Shown here: positions 18,584 through 26,114 of the stretch, piece by piece | Layout of the letters: every line of letters begins with the position of its first letter | How positions within the stretch are numbered: the first letter of the stretch is position 1 | Assembly: GCF_017916425.1 (NCBI RefSeq) | Contig: NZ_JAFMSX010000001.1 | Span: 1,364,001 to 1,428,000 of the forward strand | Direction of reading: 5' to 3' | Source: Nocardioides sp. SYSU D00065 | GTDB taxonomy: Bacteria; Actinomycetota; Actinomycetes; Propionibacteriales; Nocardioidaceae | DNA length: 64,000 nucleotides | Notes under the pieces: model-generated | Told to the model about the DNA's origin: nothing | The model's input: only the letters and a program-made list of their open reading frames with translations | The model's database searches: none | Made by a program: the position numbers and the translations under genes

Positions 18584-18590
18584 GCACCCG

Positions 18591-18596
18591 AGTCTA
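18591..18596 (-). promoter_or_regulatory. -10 box of purF (leaderless)
   Basis: TAGACT on the minus strand ends 7 bases before the GTG start of purF, and no Shine-Dalgarno sequence intervenes. Confidence 0.6.
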
Positions 18597-18626
18597 CGGG
18601 GGAATGGCTCCAGAGCCGCACCGACG

Positions 18627-19703
18627 TCAGAAGTCGGGAAGGAGCGACCGCACGCGATGCAGCGCCAGCCGGGCGGCGGCCCGGCCCGCGGCGGGAAGCG
18701 GTACGACGTCGAGCAGCGGGTGGCTGCGCGTCCAGCCGGGGTCCGACGGCAGCGCGCCCTCGGGACCGGCGTACGCCGGCGTGAGCGCGCGCCGGACGGC
18801 CTCGTCGAGCCCGAGCGTCGGGCGGCCGTCGCGCGGGGCCCACGTGTGCGCGGGGCGGCACACCATGTCGTGGCGCAGGGACTCGACCAGGGCGGTGACC
18901 GTGTGGAAGGGGGCGGTCGTCACCAGCGCCGTCGCCAGGCCGACGAGGCCGGTCGGCGCGACCGGCGCGGGCAGCCGTACGCGGGTCAGGCCCGCCTCGG
19001 CGCCGCAGGCCCGCAGGAGGTCGGGATAGGCGACGACGTCGGGTCCGCCGACGTCGACGGCACCGCGCAGGTCCTCGTCGTGCAGCGCCTCGCCGATGGC
19101 CCGGAGCACGTCGGAGATCGCCACGGGCTGCACCGAGCTCTGCATCCACAGCGGCACCGGCTGCACGAGGAACAGCGTGGCCACCTGGCGGACGATCTCG
19201 AACGAGGTCGACCCGGCACCGATCACCACCCCGGCCCGCAGCGCCACGGCGCCCCGGGCGGCCCCGTCGGCGGCCCCGTCGGCGGCCCCGTCGAACGCCG
19301 CGAGCAGGATGCGCTCCACCTCGAGGCGCGAGGCGATGTGGGCCGACAGCTCGGACTCGGCGACGTCGGGCACCAGGCCCGAGAGGTAGACGAGGCGGCG
19401 TACGTCGCTCTGCGCGACGGCGGCTGCCACCGCCGCCGCGCCGAGCCGATCGCGGTCGGGGAAGTCGGCGCGATCGAGCGAGTGCACGAGGTAGACCACC
19501 GCGTCGACGCCGGCCAGCGCCGCGGCGACCGCCCGCTCGTCGGTGACGTCGCAGCGGATCGCACGCACGCGCTCGTCCCAGCCGAACCGGTCCGGATCGG
19601 GCACCGACGACGACGCGGCAACGACGTCGTACCCCTGCTCGAGGAGGTACGGCACCAGCCGCGATCCGACGTAGCCCGTCGCGCCGAGGACCAGGACCCG
19701 CAT
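18627..19703 (-). CDS. NAD(P)-binding SDR/NmrA-like protein
   Basis: A 358-residue Rossmann protein: VLGATGYVGSRLVPYLL at residues 4-20 is the dinucleotide loop, and DAVVYLVHSLD and LVYLSGLVPD are typical of the atypical (extended) short-chain dehydrogenases that lack the YxxxK pair. The C-terminal third is a separate helical domain. An Ala/Asp/Gly repeat (DGAADGAADGAARGA) lies near the middle. The start ATG overlaps the stop of the SRPBCC gene (TGATG), so the two are co-translated and may act on the same small molecule. The substrate is unknown. Confidence 0.85.
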   Translation of the reverse strand: MRVLVLGATGYVGSRLVPYLLEQGYDVVAASSSVPDPDRFGWDERVRAIRCDVTDERAVAAALAGVDAVVYLVHSLDRADFPDRDRLGAAAVAAAVAQSDVRRLVYLSGLVPDVAESELSAHIASRLEVERILLAAFDGAADGAADGAARGAVALRAGVVIGAGSTSFEIVRQVATLFLVQPVPLWMQSSVQPVAISDVLRAIGEALHDEDLRGAVDVGGPDVVAYPDLLRACGAEAGLTRVRLPAPVAPTGLVGLATALVTTAPFHTVTALVESLRHDMVCRPAHTWAPRDGRPTLGLDEAVRRALTPAYAGPEGALPSDPGWTRSHPLLDVVPLPAAGRAAARLALHRVRSLLPDF

Positions 19704-20173
19704 CAGGACGCCTCGCCCAGGTGCTTGAGGAGGTTGCGAGAGAAGACCGCGCCCATGTGCTGGACGACCCGCGCCATCACCCGCTCGACGGCCGGCCTGG
19801 CCATGCCGGGCAGCGGGAGGTTGCAGGATATCTGCAGGTCGATGCTGACGTCGGTGCCGCCGCCGGGGTGGTCGGCGAGCCGGTAGGTGCCCATCACGGC
19901 GGTCGTCTCGTCGGGTCGCTCGGGGTCGTGGGTGAACACGATCCGGTCCATCGGCTCGAGCTGCATGACCTCGGTGAAGGTCGGCGCCACCTGGATGCCG
20001 AGCACCGGGATCGTCCCCATCCGCCACGTCCACCGGTCGCCGTCGACGTCGATGCTGGTGACGTAGGGCGTGAGCCGCGCGATGAGGTCGGCGTCGGTCA
20101 GCGCGGCCCACACCTCGCTCCGCGGCGAGCGGAGCACCGCCGCGGAGCGGTCGCGCGCCCTGAAGGTCGACAT
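19703..20173 (-). CDS. SRPBCC (START-like) ligand-binding protein
   Basis: 156 residues in the polyketide-cyclase/dehydrase fold: RSPRSEVWAALTDADLIARLTPYV at the N terminus, RIVFTHDPERPDETTAVMGTYRL as central strands, and a long C-terminal helix ending FSRNLLKHLGEAS. The family binds lipids or aromatic compounds in a deep pocket. ATG 20173 is placed by a TAGCGT -10 box 7 bases upstream. It is the first gene of a two-gene unit with the SDR. Confidence 0.85.
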   Translation of the reverse strand: MSTFRARDRSAAVLRSPRSEVWAALTDADLIARLTPYVTSIDVDGDRWTWRMGTIPVLGIQVAPTFTEVMQLEPMDRIVFTHDPERPDETTAVMGTYRLADHPGGGTDVSIDLQISCNLPLPGMARPAVERVMARVVQHMGAVFSRNLLKHLGEAS

Positions 20174-20180
20174 GGCCGCC

Positions 20181-20186
20181 ACGCTA
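20181..20186 (-). promoter_or_regulatory. -10 box of SRPBCC gene (leaderless)
   Basis: TAGCGT on the minus strand, 7 bases before ATG 20173. Confidence 0.55.
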
Positions 20187-20213
20187 CCGAGCGCGCCTTG
20201 GGGCCGCGGCGGG

Positions 20214-20589
20214 GCGGTGAGTGAGCCACATTCCGTGGGCTCGTGATGTGGGTGAGCCACCGCTCGCCCGGTGCGGCGCGCTTGTCGCCGGGTGGCGGTG
20301 AGTGAAGCACATCTCGTCGGTTGCTGATGTGGCTGAGCCACCGCTCGCCCGGCGCGCGCCCGCGTCGCCCGGGGTGGCGGTGAGTGAGCCACATTCCGTC
20401 GGTTGCTGATGTGGCTGAACCACCGCCCGCTCGGCGCGCGGAGCTTGTCGCCGGGGTAGCGGTGAGTGAGCCACATTCCGTCGGTTGCTGATGTGGGTGG
20501 GCCACCGCTCGCTCGGCGCGCGCCCTTGTCGCCGGGGTGGCGGTGAGCCAGCCACATCCCGAGGCCTCCCGATGTGGCTCAGCCACCGC
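20214..20589. repeat. Array A1: five tandem 82-bp palindromic repeats
   Basis: Units start at 20214, 20295, 20377, 20459 and 20540 (period 81-82). Each unit has a 50-nt hairpin core: GCGGTG, 5 nt, GCCACAT, a 14-nt loop, ATGTGGC, 5 nt, CACCGC, then a 32-nt linker. Loop and linker sequence are conserved within the array (loop TCCGTCGGTTGCTG in units 3-4). Unit 5 has a loop (CCCGAGGCCTCCCG) like that of the array at 56.7 kb. This fills the 462-base gap between two minus-strand genes; I see no gene in it. Confidence 0.95.
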
Positions 20590-20635
20590 CCACCCGACGC
20601 GCGGGGCTGCGGGGCTGCTCCCCGCGCTCGCGCGA

Positions 20636-21985
20636 TCAGCCCCGCGGCAGCTCGCCCAGGTTGCGCAGCAGGAGCGCCTCGGCCTTGACGACCCGCTCGA
20701 ACTCGGCGAGGTGCAGGCCCTCGTTGGCGCCGTGGGCGCGGGTGTCGGGGTCCTCGACGCCGGTGACCAGCACGCTGGCCTGCGGGAACGCGTCGAGGAA
20801 CTCGGCGATGAACGGGATCGAGCCGCCGACGCCCATGTCGACCGGCGCGGTGCCGTCCCACGCTTCGGCGAACGCGGCGCGCGCGGCGTCGTACGCCGGC
20901 CCGGTCGCGTCGATCTGCGTCGCCTCGCCGGTGTCGACGACCGTCGTGGTGAGCGTGGCGCCCCACGGCGTGTGCTTCTCGAGGTGCGCCTGCAGGCGCT
21001 CGACGGCGTTGGCGGTCGTGTCACCGGGCGCGATACGCATGCTGACGCGGCAGCGCGCGGCCGGGACGAGCGTGTTGGAGGCGCCCTCGACCTTCGGTGC
21101 GTCGAAGCCGGTGATGCTGATCGACGGCTTGGTCCACAGGCGCTCGACGACGGGACCTTCGCCAATCCACTGCACGCCCTCGGTCGCGCCGGACTCGGCG
21201 CGCAGCCGGGCCTCGGGGTACTCGACGTCGGCGGCCGGACCGGAGTGCAGGCCCTCGACCGCGACGTTGCCGGCGTCGTCGACGAGGCTCGCGACCAGTC
21301 GGCTCAACGTGAGGATGGCGTCGGGCACCAGGCCGCCCCACATGCCACTGTGCACCGCGTGGGTGAGGGTGCGGACCTCGACGTCCATCCGCACCAGGCC
21401 GCGCAGGCTGGTGGTGAGCGCCGGCTCGCCGATGTCCCAGTTGCCGGAGTCGGCGATCACGATGACGTCGGCGGCCAGCCGCTCCTTGTGAGCGGTGAGC
21501 AGGTCGACGAGGGTGTCGGAGCCGACCTCCTCCTCCCCCTCGATGAACATCACGAGGTTGACCGGCAGGTCGTCGCCGAAGATGCGGACGGCGCCGAGGT
21601 GGGCGGCGATGCCCGCCTTGTCGTCGGCTGCGCCCCGGCCGTAGAGGCGGTCCCCGCGCTCAGTGGGCTCCCACGGCGGGGAGTCCCAGTCGGCGTGGTC
21701 GTTCTCCGGCTGGACGTCGTGGTGGGCGTAGAGCAGCACGGTCGGCGCGCCCTCCGGGCCGGCCTTGCGCGCGATGACGGCCGGTGGCGCGCCGTCGTGG
21801 GCGCGCACGATCTCGGCGTCGAAACCCTCGGCGGCGAACAGGTCGCGCGTGACCTCGGCGCTGCGCTCCACCTCGCCGGCGCGGGCAGGGTCGGCGGAGA
21901 CGGACTGGATGCGGACCAGGTCCTCGAGGTCGCGGCGGATGCCGGGCATGACCTCGGCGAGACGAGCGGCGATGTCGACAGTCAT
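20636..21985 (-). CDS. M20 family metallopeptidase/dipeptidase
   Basis: A 449-residue zinc peptidase acting on dipeptides or acylated amino acids. Metal site: YAHHDVQPE (His and Asp), GRGAADDKAG (bridging Asp), EGEEEVGS (catalytic Glu and ligand), DSGNWD, and a C-terminal His in ANEGLHLAEFE. The dimerisation lid domain lies between about residues 190 and 350. ATG 21985 is favoured over the in-frame GTG at 21994 because TAGGGT sits 7 bases before the ATG. No signal peptide, so it is cytoplasmic. Confidence 0.93.
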   Translation of the reverse strand: MTVDIAARLAEVMPGIRRDLEDLVRIQSVSADPARAGEVERSAEVTRDLFAAEGFDAEIVRAHDGAPPAVIARKAGPEGAPTVLLYAHHDVQPENDHADWDSPPWEPTERGDRLYGRGAADDKAGIAAHLGAVRIFGDDLPVNLVMFIEGEEEVGSDTLVDLLTAHKERLAADVIVIADSGNWDIGEPALTTSLRGLVRMDVEVRTLTHAVHSGMWGGLVPDAILTLSRLVASLVDDAGNVAVEGLHSGPAADVEYPEARLRAESGATEGVQWIGEGPVVERLWTKPSISITGFDAPKVEGASNTLVPAARCRVSMRIAPGDTTANAVERLQAHLEKHTPWGATLTTTVVDTGEATQIDATGPAYDAARAAFAEAWDGTAPVDMGVGGSIPFIAEFLDAFPQASVLVTGVEDPDTRAHGANEGLHLAEFERVVKAEALLLRNLGELPRG

Positions 21986-21992
21986 GGCCGCC

Positions 21993-21998
21993 ACCCTA
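21993..21998 (-). promoter_or_regulatory. -10 box of M20 peptidase gene (leaderless)
   Basis: TAGGGT on the minus strand ends 7 bases before ATG 21985. This decides that start. Confidence 0.55.
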
Positions 21999-22056
21999 GG
22001 AGCAGGTGCGCTGGCGCGGCGAGGTGGGATCGCGGGAGAGGGGCGGTACGCCGGCG

Positions 22057-22143
22057 GGGATCCCCGGACACCCGGGGAAAGTCGAGCTTCACCCCCGAAA
22101 CTTCAGCGGGTAAGCGCAAGTTTCACCGGCTAGCCGGGGATCG
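22057..22143. repeat. Dispersed palindromic element C, copy 1
   Basis: It contains GGATCCCCGG...CCGGGGA, then a 42-base module with GAAACTT (22097-22103) facing AAGTTTC (22118-22124), then the perfect palindrome CCGGCTAGCCGG (22126-22137). The module reappears, inverted, near 36.86 kb beside a related palindrome. Confidence 0.85.
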
Positions 22144-22167
22144 CGACACGGGCTGCCGCCCCCGGCC

Positions 22168-22977
22168 TCAGCGCCCGTCAGGCGAGGCCCACGCGCCGCT
22201 GCGCTTCTCCATCATCAGCTGGCGCTCCGCGTCGGCGAACCCCAGCCCGCGGTAGAGGCCGATCGCCTCGCCGTCGGTGTCGGCGACGATCACGAGGGTG
22301 CGTACGCCGAGGTGGTCGAGGGCGTGCCGGCCGGCGGCGTGCACCACCGCGGCGGCGAGACCCCGGCGGCGGTGCTCGGGGTGGGTCTCCACGCTCTGGA
22401 AGCGGGCCACTCCCTCCTCGGTGACGAAGATGCCCGCGGTCGAGACGAGCGCACCGTCGACGAAGGCGCCGAAGCGCCGACCCCGGCCGTCGTCCACGAG
22501 CCGCCGCTCCTGGACGTTCTTGCGCCGGGCGAAGGCCAGGAACGCCTCCTCGGGGGTCTCCGGGTAGAGCTGTCGGCTGAGCAGGGCACGGGCCTCCCAG
22601 TCGGCGTCGCCGTCGAGGGGTCGGACCTCCGCCTCGACCTCGCGCGGCGCCCGCAGCGAGGAGGCGGTGAGGACGGTGGCGACGTCGACGGTGAGGCCGG
22701 CCGCCTCGAACGCCGCCCGCGCCTCGTCGGTGAGGTCGGCGGTGTCGATGCCGATGCTGACGTGGTCGGCGGTCGGGAACTCGGTGTGGAACGCGCCCAC
22801 CACCTCGCGCTCGCCGCCCGGCACCGGCGGCTGCGCGAGCAGGAAGAAGTTGCCCCAGAAGTAGGTCGGGTTGTCCGGCGAGCGGACCACCAGGTGCGTG
22901 CCGCGGTCCTCGACGACGCTGCCGGTGGCGGTCAGCAGCGCCAGGTCGGTGCGGAAGCCGAGGGAAGTGACGTTCAT
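22168..22977 (-). CDS. GNAT family N-acetyltransferase
   Basis: 269 residues. The C-terminal half is a GNAT domain: [31 protein letters not shown] is strand 4 plus the acetyl-CoA pyrophosphate loop (R/Q-x-x-G/A pattern as RRRGLA), followed by IGLYRGLGFADAERQLMME. The N-terminal half looks like a second, degenerate GNAT-like lobe (NPTYFWGNFFLLAQPP). The start ATG overlaps the stop of the sterol-carrier-fold gene (ATGA), so the pair is co-translated. The acceptor substrate is unknown. Confidence 0.88.
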   Translation of the reverse strand: MNVTSLGFRTDLALLTATGSVVEDRGTHLVVRSPDNPTYFWGNFFLLAQPPVPGGEREVVGAFHTEFPTADHVSIGIDTADLTDEARAAFEAAGLTVDVATVLTASSLRAPREVEAEVRPLDGDADWEARALLSRQLYPETPEEAFLAFARRKNVQERRLVDDGRGRRFGAFVDGALVSTAGIFVTEEGVARFQSVETHPEHRRRGLAAAVVHAAGRHALDHLGVRTLVIVADTDGEAIGLYRGLGFADAERQLMMEKRSGAWASPDGR

Positions 22978-23306
22978 GGGGCGGAGGTTAGCGGCAGGTA
23001 CGGCGTGAGGTCCGTCCGCTCTCCGCTGGCGACCACGGCGCCCGAGCCGAGCGCCTCGGCCCAGGTCGTACGCCCCGTCGCCAAGGCGAGCCACGTCTCG
23101 GCGTCGGTCTCCACGACGGCCGGCGGCGTGCCGCGGGTGTGGCGTACGCCAGGGACGACCTGGACGGCGGCGAAGGGCGGCACCCGGACCTCCACCGAGC
23201 GACCGGGGGCACGCTCCTCCAGGACGGCGAGGTAGTGCTTGACCAGCGCCCGGGTGTCGGCGCTCGCGAGCTGCTCGGGGGTCAGGACCTTGAGGCGGGC
23301 GGGCAC
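22974..23306 (-). CDS. Sterol-carrier-fold family protein (SCP_3-like)
   Basis: A 110-residue protein with PPFAAVQVVPGVRHTRGTPPAVVETDAETWLALATGRTTWAEAL-type sequence (here split), typical of the small SCP2-like family found next to purF in many actinobacteria. Here it has moved away from purF and is coupled to a GNAT gene. It may bind a hydrophobic ligand, but no ligand is known. GTG 23306 lies 6 bases after a TAGGTT box whose TAG is also the stop of the upstream hydrolase. Confidence 0.8.
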   Translation of the reverse strand: MPARLKVLTPEQLASADTRALVKHYLAVLEERAPGRSVEVRVPPFAAVQVVPGVRHTRGTPPAVVETDAETWLALATGRTTWAEALGSGAVVASGERTDLTPYLPLTSAP

Positions 23307-23312
23307 CCCTCG

Positions 23313-23318
23313 AACCTA
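23313..23318 (-). promoter_or_regulatory. -10 box of SCP_3-like gene, sharing the hydrolase stop codon
   Basis: TAGGTT on the minus strand, 6 bases before GTG 23306. Its first three bases are the TAG stop (23316-23318) of the upstream gene. Confidence 0.55.
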
Positions 23319-24044
23319 GGCGATCGAGTCCAGCACCTCGACGCAGGCCGCCCAGGCAGCACTCGCGGGGTCGATCACGGCGAAGTGCCCGCCGCTCACC
23401 TCGACCAGCGTGACCTGCCCGCCTGCCGCGGTGGCGACGTCGACGTACGTCGCGGCCTGCTCGAAGGGGACGGTGTCGTCGTCGCGCGCGTGCACCGCCC
23501 ACACGGGCACGTCGAGCGGCGCCTGGGCGAGCGGGTCGGCCAGGTCGTACGCCGCCTCGTCCGCGTCGCCGAGGAACGCGGCGGCGGCGCCGGACCCGAG
23601 GTCCTCGCGGACGGCCGCCCGGAGGTCGAGCACCCCGGCCTGGCTCACCACGTGCGTGACGCTCGGGCCGCCCGCCCACCGCTCGAACCGTCCGCGCGCA
23701 GCCGCCCAGGTGGCCAGGTGCCCGCCGGCCGAGTGGCCGAGGGTGACGACCGGTCCGGCCGCCCGCGCGGCGGCCGCGCCGATGGCGGCGTGCACGTCGT
23801 CCAGCGTCTGCGGGAAGCCGCCGCCGATGCCGACCCGGCGGTACTCGACGTTGGCCGCCGTCCACCCGCGCGCGGCCAGGTCCTCGGCCAGGGGGGCGCC
23901 GAGGTCGGCGCCGTACTGCGCCTTCCAGAACCCGCCGTGGATCACGACGACGAGGCCCCGGGGCGTGCCCTCGGGCTGGTGGACGTCGACCCACCGGTTG
24001 GGGTCGTCGCCGTAGGTGATCCGCTCCGGCTGCAGACGCGACAT
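23316..24044 (-). CDS. Alpha/beta hydrolase (esterase/formamidase-like)
   Basis: 242 residues with the oxyanion motif VVVIHGGFW (about residues 32-40), the nucleophile elbow GHSAGGH (Ser about 101), an acid in HARDDDTVP and the catalytic His in SGGHFAVID. HGGFW resembles kynurenine formamidase and the BD-FAE esterase subfamily. The substrate is unproven. It has its own leaderless promoter embedded in the stop codon of the WYL regulator gene. Confidence 0.88.
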   Translation of the reverse strand: MSRLQPERITYGDDPNRWVDVHQPEGTPRGLVVVIHGGFWKAQYGADLGAPLAEDLAARGWTAANVEYRRVGIGGGFPQTLDDVHAAIGAAAARAAGPVVTLGHSAGGHLATWAAARGRFERWAGGPSVTHVVSQAGVLDLRAAVREDLGSGAAAAFLGDADEAAYDLADPLAQAPLDVPVWAVHARDDDTVPFEQAATYVDVATAAGGQVTLVEVSGGHFAVIDPASAAWAACVEVLDSIA

Positions 24045-24051
24045 GCCCGCG

Positions 24052-24057
24052 AGCCTA
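24052..24057 (-). promoter_or_regulatory. -10 box of hydrolase gene, sharing the WYL regulator stop codon
   Basis: TAGGCT on the minus strand, 7 bases before ATG 24044. The TAG is the stop codon (24055-24057) of the preceding gene. Confidence 0.55.
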
Positions 24058-25014
24058 GGCCGTGGCCGGGACGCTCCGGGAGAACCGTGCCCCGACCTCA
24101 GCGACTCGCTCGGCCAGCTCGGGCGGTGATTCGACGGTGAAGTCGGCCCCCGACCCGGCCAGCACCATCACCGGCCAGTCCAGGTCGTCGACGTTCATCT
24201 CCAGCACGCAGCCGGCGCCGTCGGGCGTGACCGTGCCCCACCGTCCCACCTGGGCGGCGAGGGTGTCGGCGGGCATCGCCAACCGCACGCGTACGGCGTG
24301 GCGTTGGGGCATCCGCCGGATGCCCTGGCGGACGAAGGCGAGCGCGTCCTCCGCGGGCAGCTCGCGCGCGCGGAACCGCTGGCCGGTCGGCTCCGGGGCG
24401 GAGATCCGGTCGAGCCGGAAGCTGCGCCAGTCTGTCCGGTCGCGGTCCCAGGCGACGAGGTACCAGCGCCGACCGAGGGACACCAGCCGCAGGGGCTCCA
24501 CCCGACGGTGGGTCACCTCGGCCTCGCGGGCGGCGTAGTCGAAGGTCACCAGCTCGCTGTCGCGGCACGCCTGCGCGAGCGTGGTGAGCACCGCGGCGTC
24601 GACCACCGGCGCTCCCTCCCACGGCCCCGGCGACTCGGTCTGCGAGGCGACCGCGTCCATCTGGCGGCGCAGCCGCGGCGGCATCAGTGACAGCACCTTG
24701 GACAGCGCCTGCACGGACCAGTCGTCCATCCCGGCGACCGAGCCGGCGGCCGCCGAGCGGAGGCCGACCGCAACTGCCACGGCCTCCTCGTCCTCGAGGA
24801 GCAGCGGCGGCAGGGAACCGCCTGCGCGCAGCTGGTAGCCGCCGGCGGCGCCGCGCACCGCGTCGACCTGGTAGCCGAGCTCGCGCAGCCGGTCCACGTC
24901 GCGGCGAAGCGTCCGCGGACTGACCTCCAACCGCTGCGACAGCTCCGGTCCCGGCCAGTAGCGGTGGCTCTGGAGCAGGGACAACAGCCTCAGCATCCGC
25001 TCGCTCGTGCTCAT
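24055..25014 (-). CDS. WYL-domain transcriptional regulator (YafY/DeoR-type HTH)
   Basis: 319 residues. The N-terminal winged helix is MLRLLSLLQSHRYWPGPELSQRLEVSPRTLRRDVDRLRELGY (here split across positions 7-48), the HTH_11 pattern. The WYL domain contains FDYAAREAEVTHRRVEPLRLV and RRWYLVAWDRDRTDWRSF. A C-terminal extension (WCX) follows. WYL proteins sense nucleic-acid or small-molecule signals. It is divergent from the ABC exporter genes, with a perfect palindrome between the two starts, so it probably controls both units. Confidence 0.93.
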   Translation of the reverse strand: MSTSERMLRLLSLLQSHRYWPGPELSQRLEVSPRTLRRDVDRLRELGYQVDAVRGAAGGYQLRAGGSLPPLLLEDEEAVAVAVGLRSAAAGSVAGMDDWSVQALSKVLSLMPPRLRRQMDAVASQTESPGPWEGAPVVDAAVLTTLAQACRDSELVTFDYAAREAEVTHRRVEPLRLVSLGRRWYLVAWDRDRTDWRSFRLDRISAPEPTGQRFRARELPAEDALAFVRQGIRRMPQRHAVRVRLAMPADTLAAQVGRWGTVTPDGAGCVLEMNVDDLDWPVMVLAGSGADFTVESPPELAERVAEVGARFSRSVPATA

Positions 25015-25020
25015 GCACTC

Positions 25021-25026
25021 AAATTA
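25021..25026 (-). promoter_or_regulatory. -10 box of WYL regulator gene (leaderless)
   Basis: TAATTT on the minus strand, 6 bases before ATG 25014 and immediately next to the operator. Confidence 0.55.
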
Positions 25027-25031
25027 GTGGC

Positions 25032-25058
25032 CCAAGCGGTCAGAACCTGACCGCTTGG
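25032..25058. promoter_or_regulatory. Palindromic operator between WYL regulator and ABC exporter
   Basis: A perfect 12-bp inverted repeat: CCAAGCGGTCAG (25032-25043) and its exact complement (25047-25058), with a 3-base spacer. It spans the -35 zone of both divergent leaderless promoters, a repressing position. Most likely the binding site of the adjacent regulator. Confidence 0.85.
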
Positions 25059-25063
25059 CTGCC

Positions 25064-25069
25064 TAACGT
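25064..25069 (+). promoter_or_regulatory. -10 box of ABC exporter operon (leaderless)
   Basis: TAACGT, 7 bases before ATG 25077 and 5 bases after the operator. Confidence 0.55.
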
Positions 25070-25076
25070 CGTCAGC

Positions 25077-26114
25077 ATGACCTACCACCGCAAAGAGCGA
25101 ACCGGACCGGCGATCGTGACCCGTGGCCTGACCCGCCACTTCACCTCGCGCAAGCAGACCGTCGAGGCCGTCCAGGGCCTCGACCTCGAGATCGGGCAGG
25201 GCGAGCTCGTCGCCTTCCTGGGACCCAACGGAGCAGGCAAGTCCACGACGCTGCGCATGCTCACCACCCTCATCCCGCCCACGTCCGGCTCGGCGAGCGT
25301 CGCCGGGTTCGACGTGGTCACCGCTCAGCGCGACGTCCGCCGGGCCATCGGCTTCGTCGGCCAGGGCAACGGCGCCGGGCACCGGCAGCTCGGCCGCGAC
25401 GAGCTGGTCAGCCAGGGGCGCGCGTACGGCCTGTCCCGCAGAGAGGCGCGGCGCCGCGCCGCCGAGCTGGTCGACGACCTGGACCTCGGCGCGGTCGCCG
25501 ACCGCAAGGTGTCCTCCCTGTCCGGCGGCCAGCGCCGCCGCCTCGACATCGCGATGGGCCTCGTGCACCTACCCCGCGTGCTGTTCCTCGACGAGCCCTC
25601 GACCGGGCTCGACCCGCAGAACCGGGCCAACCTCCAGGAGCTCCTCCGCCGCCTGCACGCAGAGAGCGGCAGCACCGTCGTGCTGACCACGCACTACCTC
25701 GAGGAGGCCGACGCGCTCGCCGGGCGCGTGATCGTGGTCGACCACGGTCGGGTGATCGCCGACGACTCGGCCGCGCGGCTCAAGAGCGGGCTGGGCGACC
25801 TCATCCGGCTCGGTTTCGACGACGCGGCCGCAGTCGCGCGCGCGGCCGCCCGGCTGGAGCGGATCCCGGACTCGCGGGTCGAGATCTCCGATGACGCCGT
25901 GGACCTCCGGGTCAAGGACGGCTCGACGATGGTGGGCGAACTGCTCGTCGACCTCACCGCGGACGGCGTACCTCCGGCACGGGTCGAGGTGACCCGGCCG
26001 ACGCTGGACGACGTCTTCCTCGACCTCACCGGCCGCAGCCTGCGCGAGACGCAGCAGGCCAGCTCCCCCGACTCCCAGCAGACCACCCCGATCGAGAGCG
26101 AGGTCGCCGCATGA
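25077..26114 (+). CDS. DrrA-type ABC transporter ATP-binding protein
   Basis: A 345-residue ATPase of the daunorubicin-resistance (DrrA) family: Walker A GPNGAGKST (about residue 46), signature LSGGQRRRLDIAMG, Walker B VLFLDEPSTGLDP, switch His in TTHYLEEAD, and the DrrA C-terminal domain ending TLDDVFLDLTGRSLRE. A Ser/Gln-rich tail follows. The stop overlaps the permease start (ATGA). The partner exports an amphipathic or drug-like substrate, and expression is probably regulated by the divergent WYL protein. Confidence 0.95.
   Translation: MTYHRKERTGPAIVTRGLTRHFTSRKQTVEAVQGLDLEIGQGELVAFLGPNGAGKSTTLRMLTTLIPPTSGSASVAGFDVVTAQRDVRRAIGFVGQGNGAGHRQLGRDELVSQGRAYGLSRREARRRAAELVDDLDLGAVADRKVSSLSGGQRRRLDIAMGLVHLPRVLFLDEPSTGLDPQNRANLQELLRRLHAESGSTVVLTTHYLEEADALAGRVIVVDHGRVIADDSAARLKSGLGDLIRLGFDDAAAVARAAARLERIPDSRVEISDDAVDLRVKDGSTMVGELLVDLTADGVPPARVEVTRPTLDDVFLDLTGRSLRETQQASSPDSQQTTPIESEVAA

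Noticed and set aside
20214..20589. Protein coded through the 82-bp units (recurring HISNRRNVAHSPPP-like peptide)
   Set aside because: A period of 81-82 bp changes frame between units, there is no ribosome site, and conservation follows the hairpin stems rather than codons.
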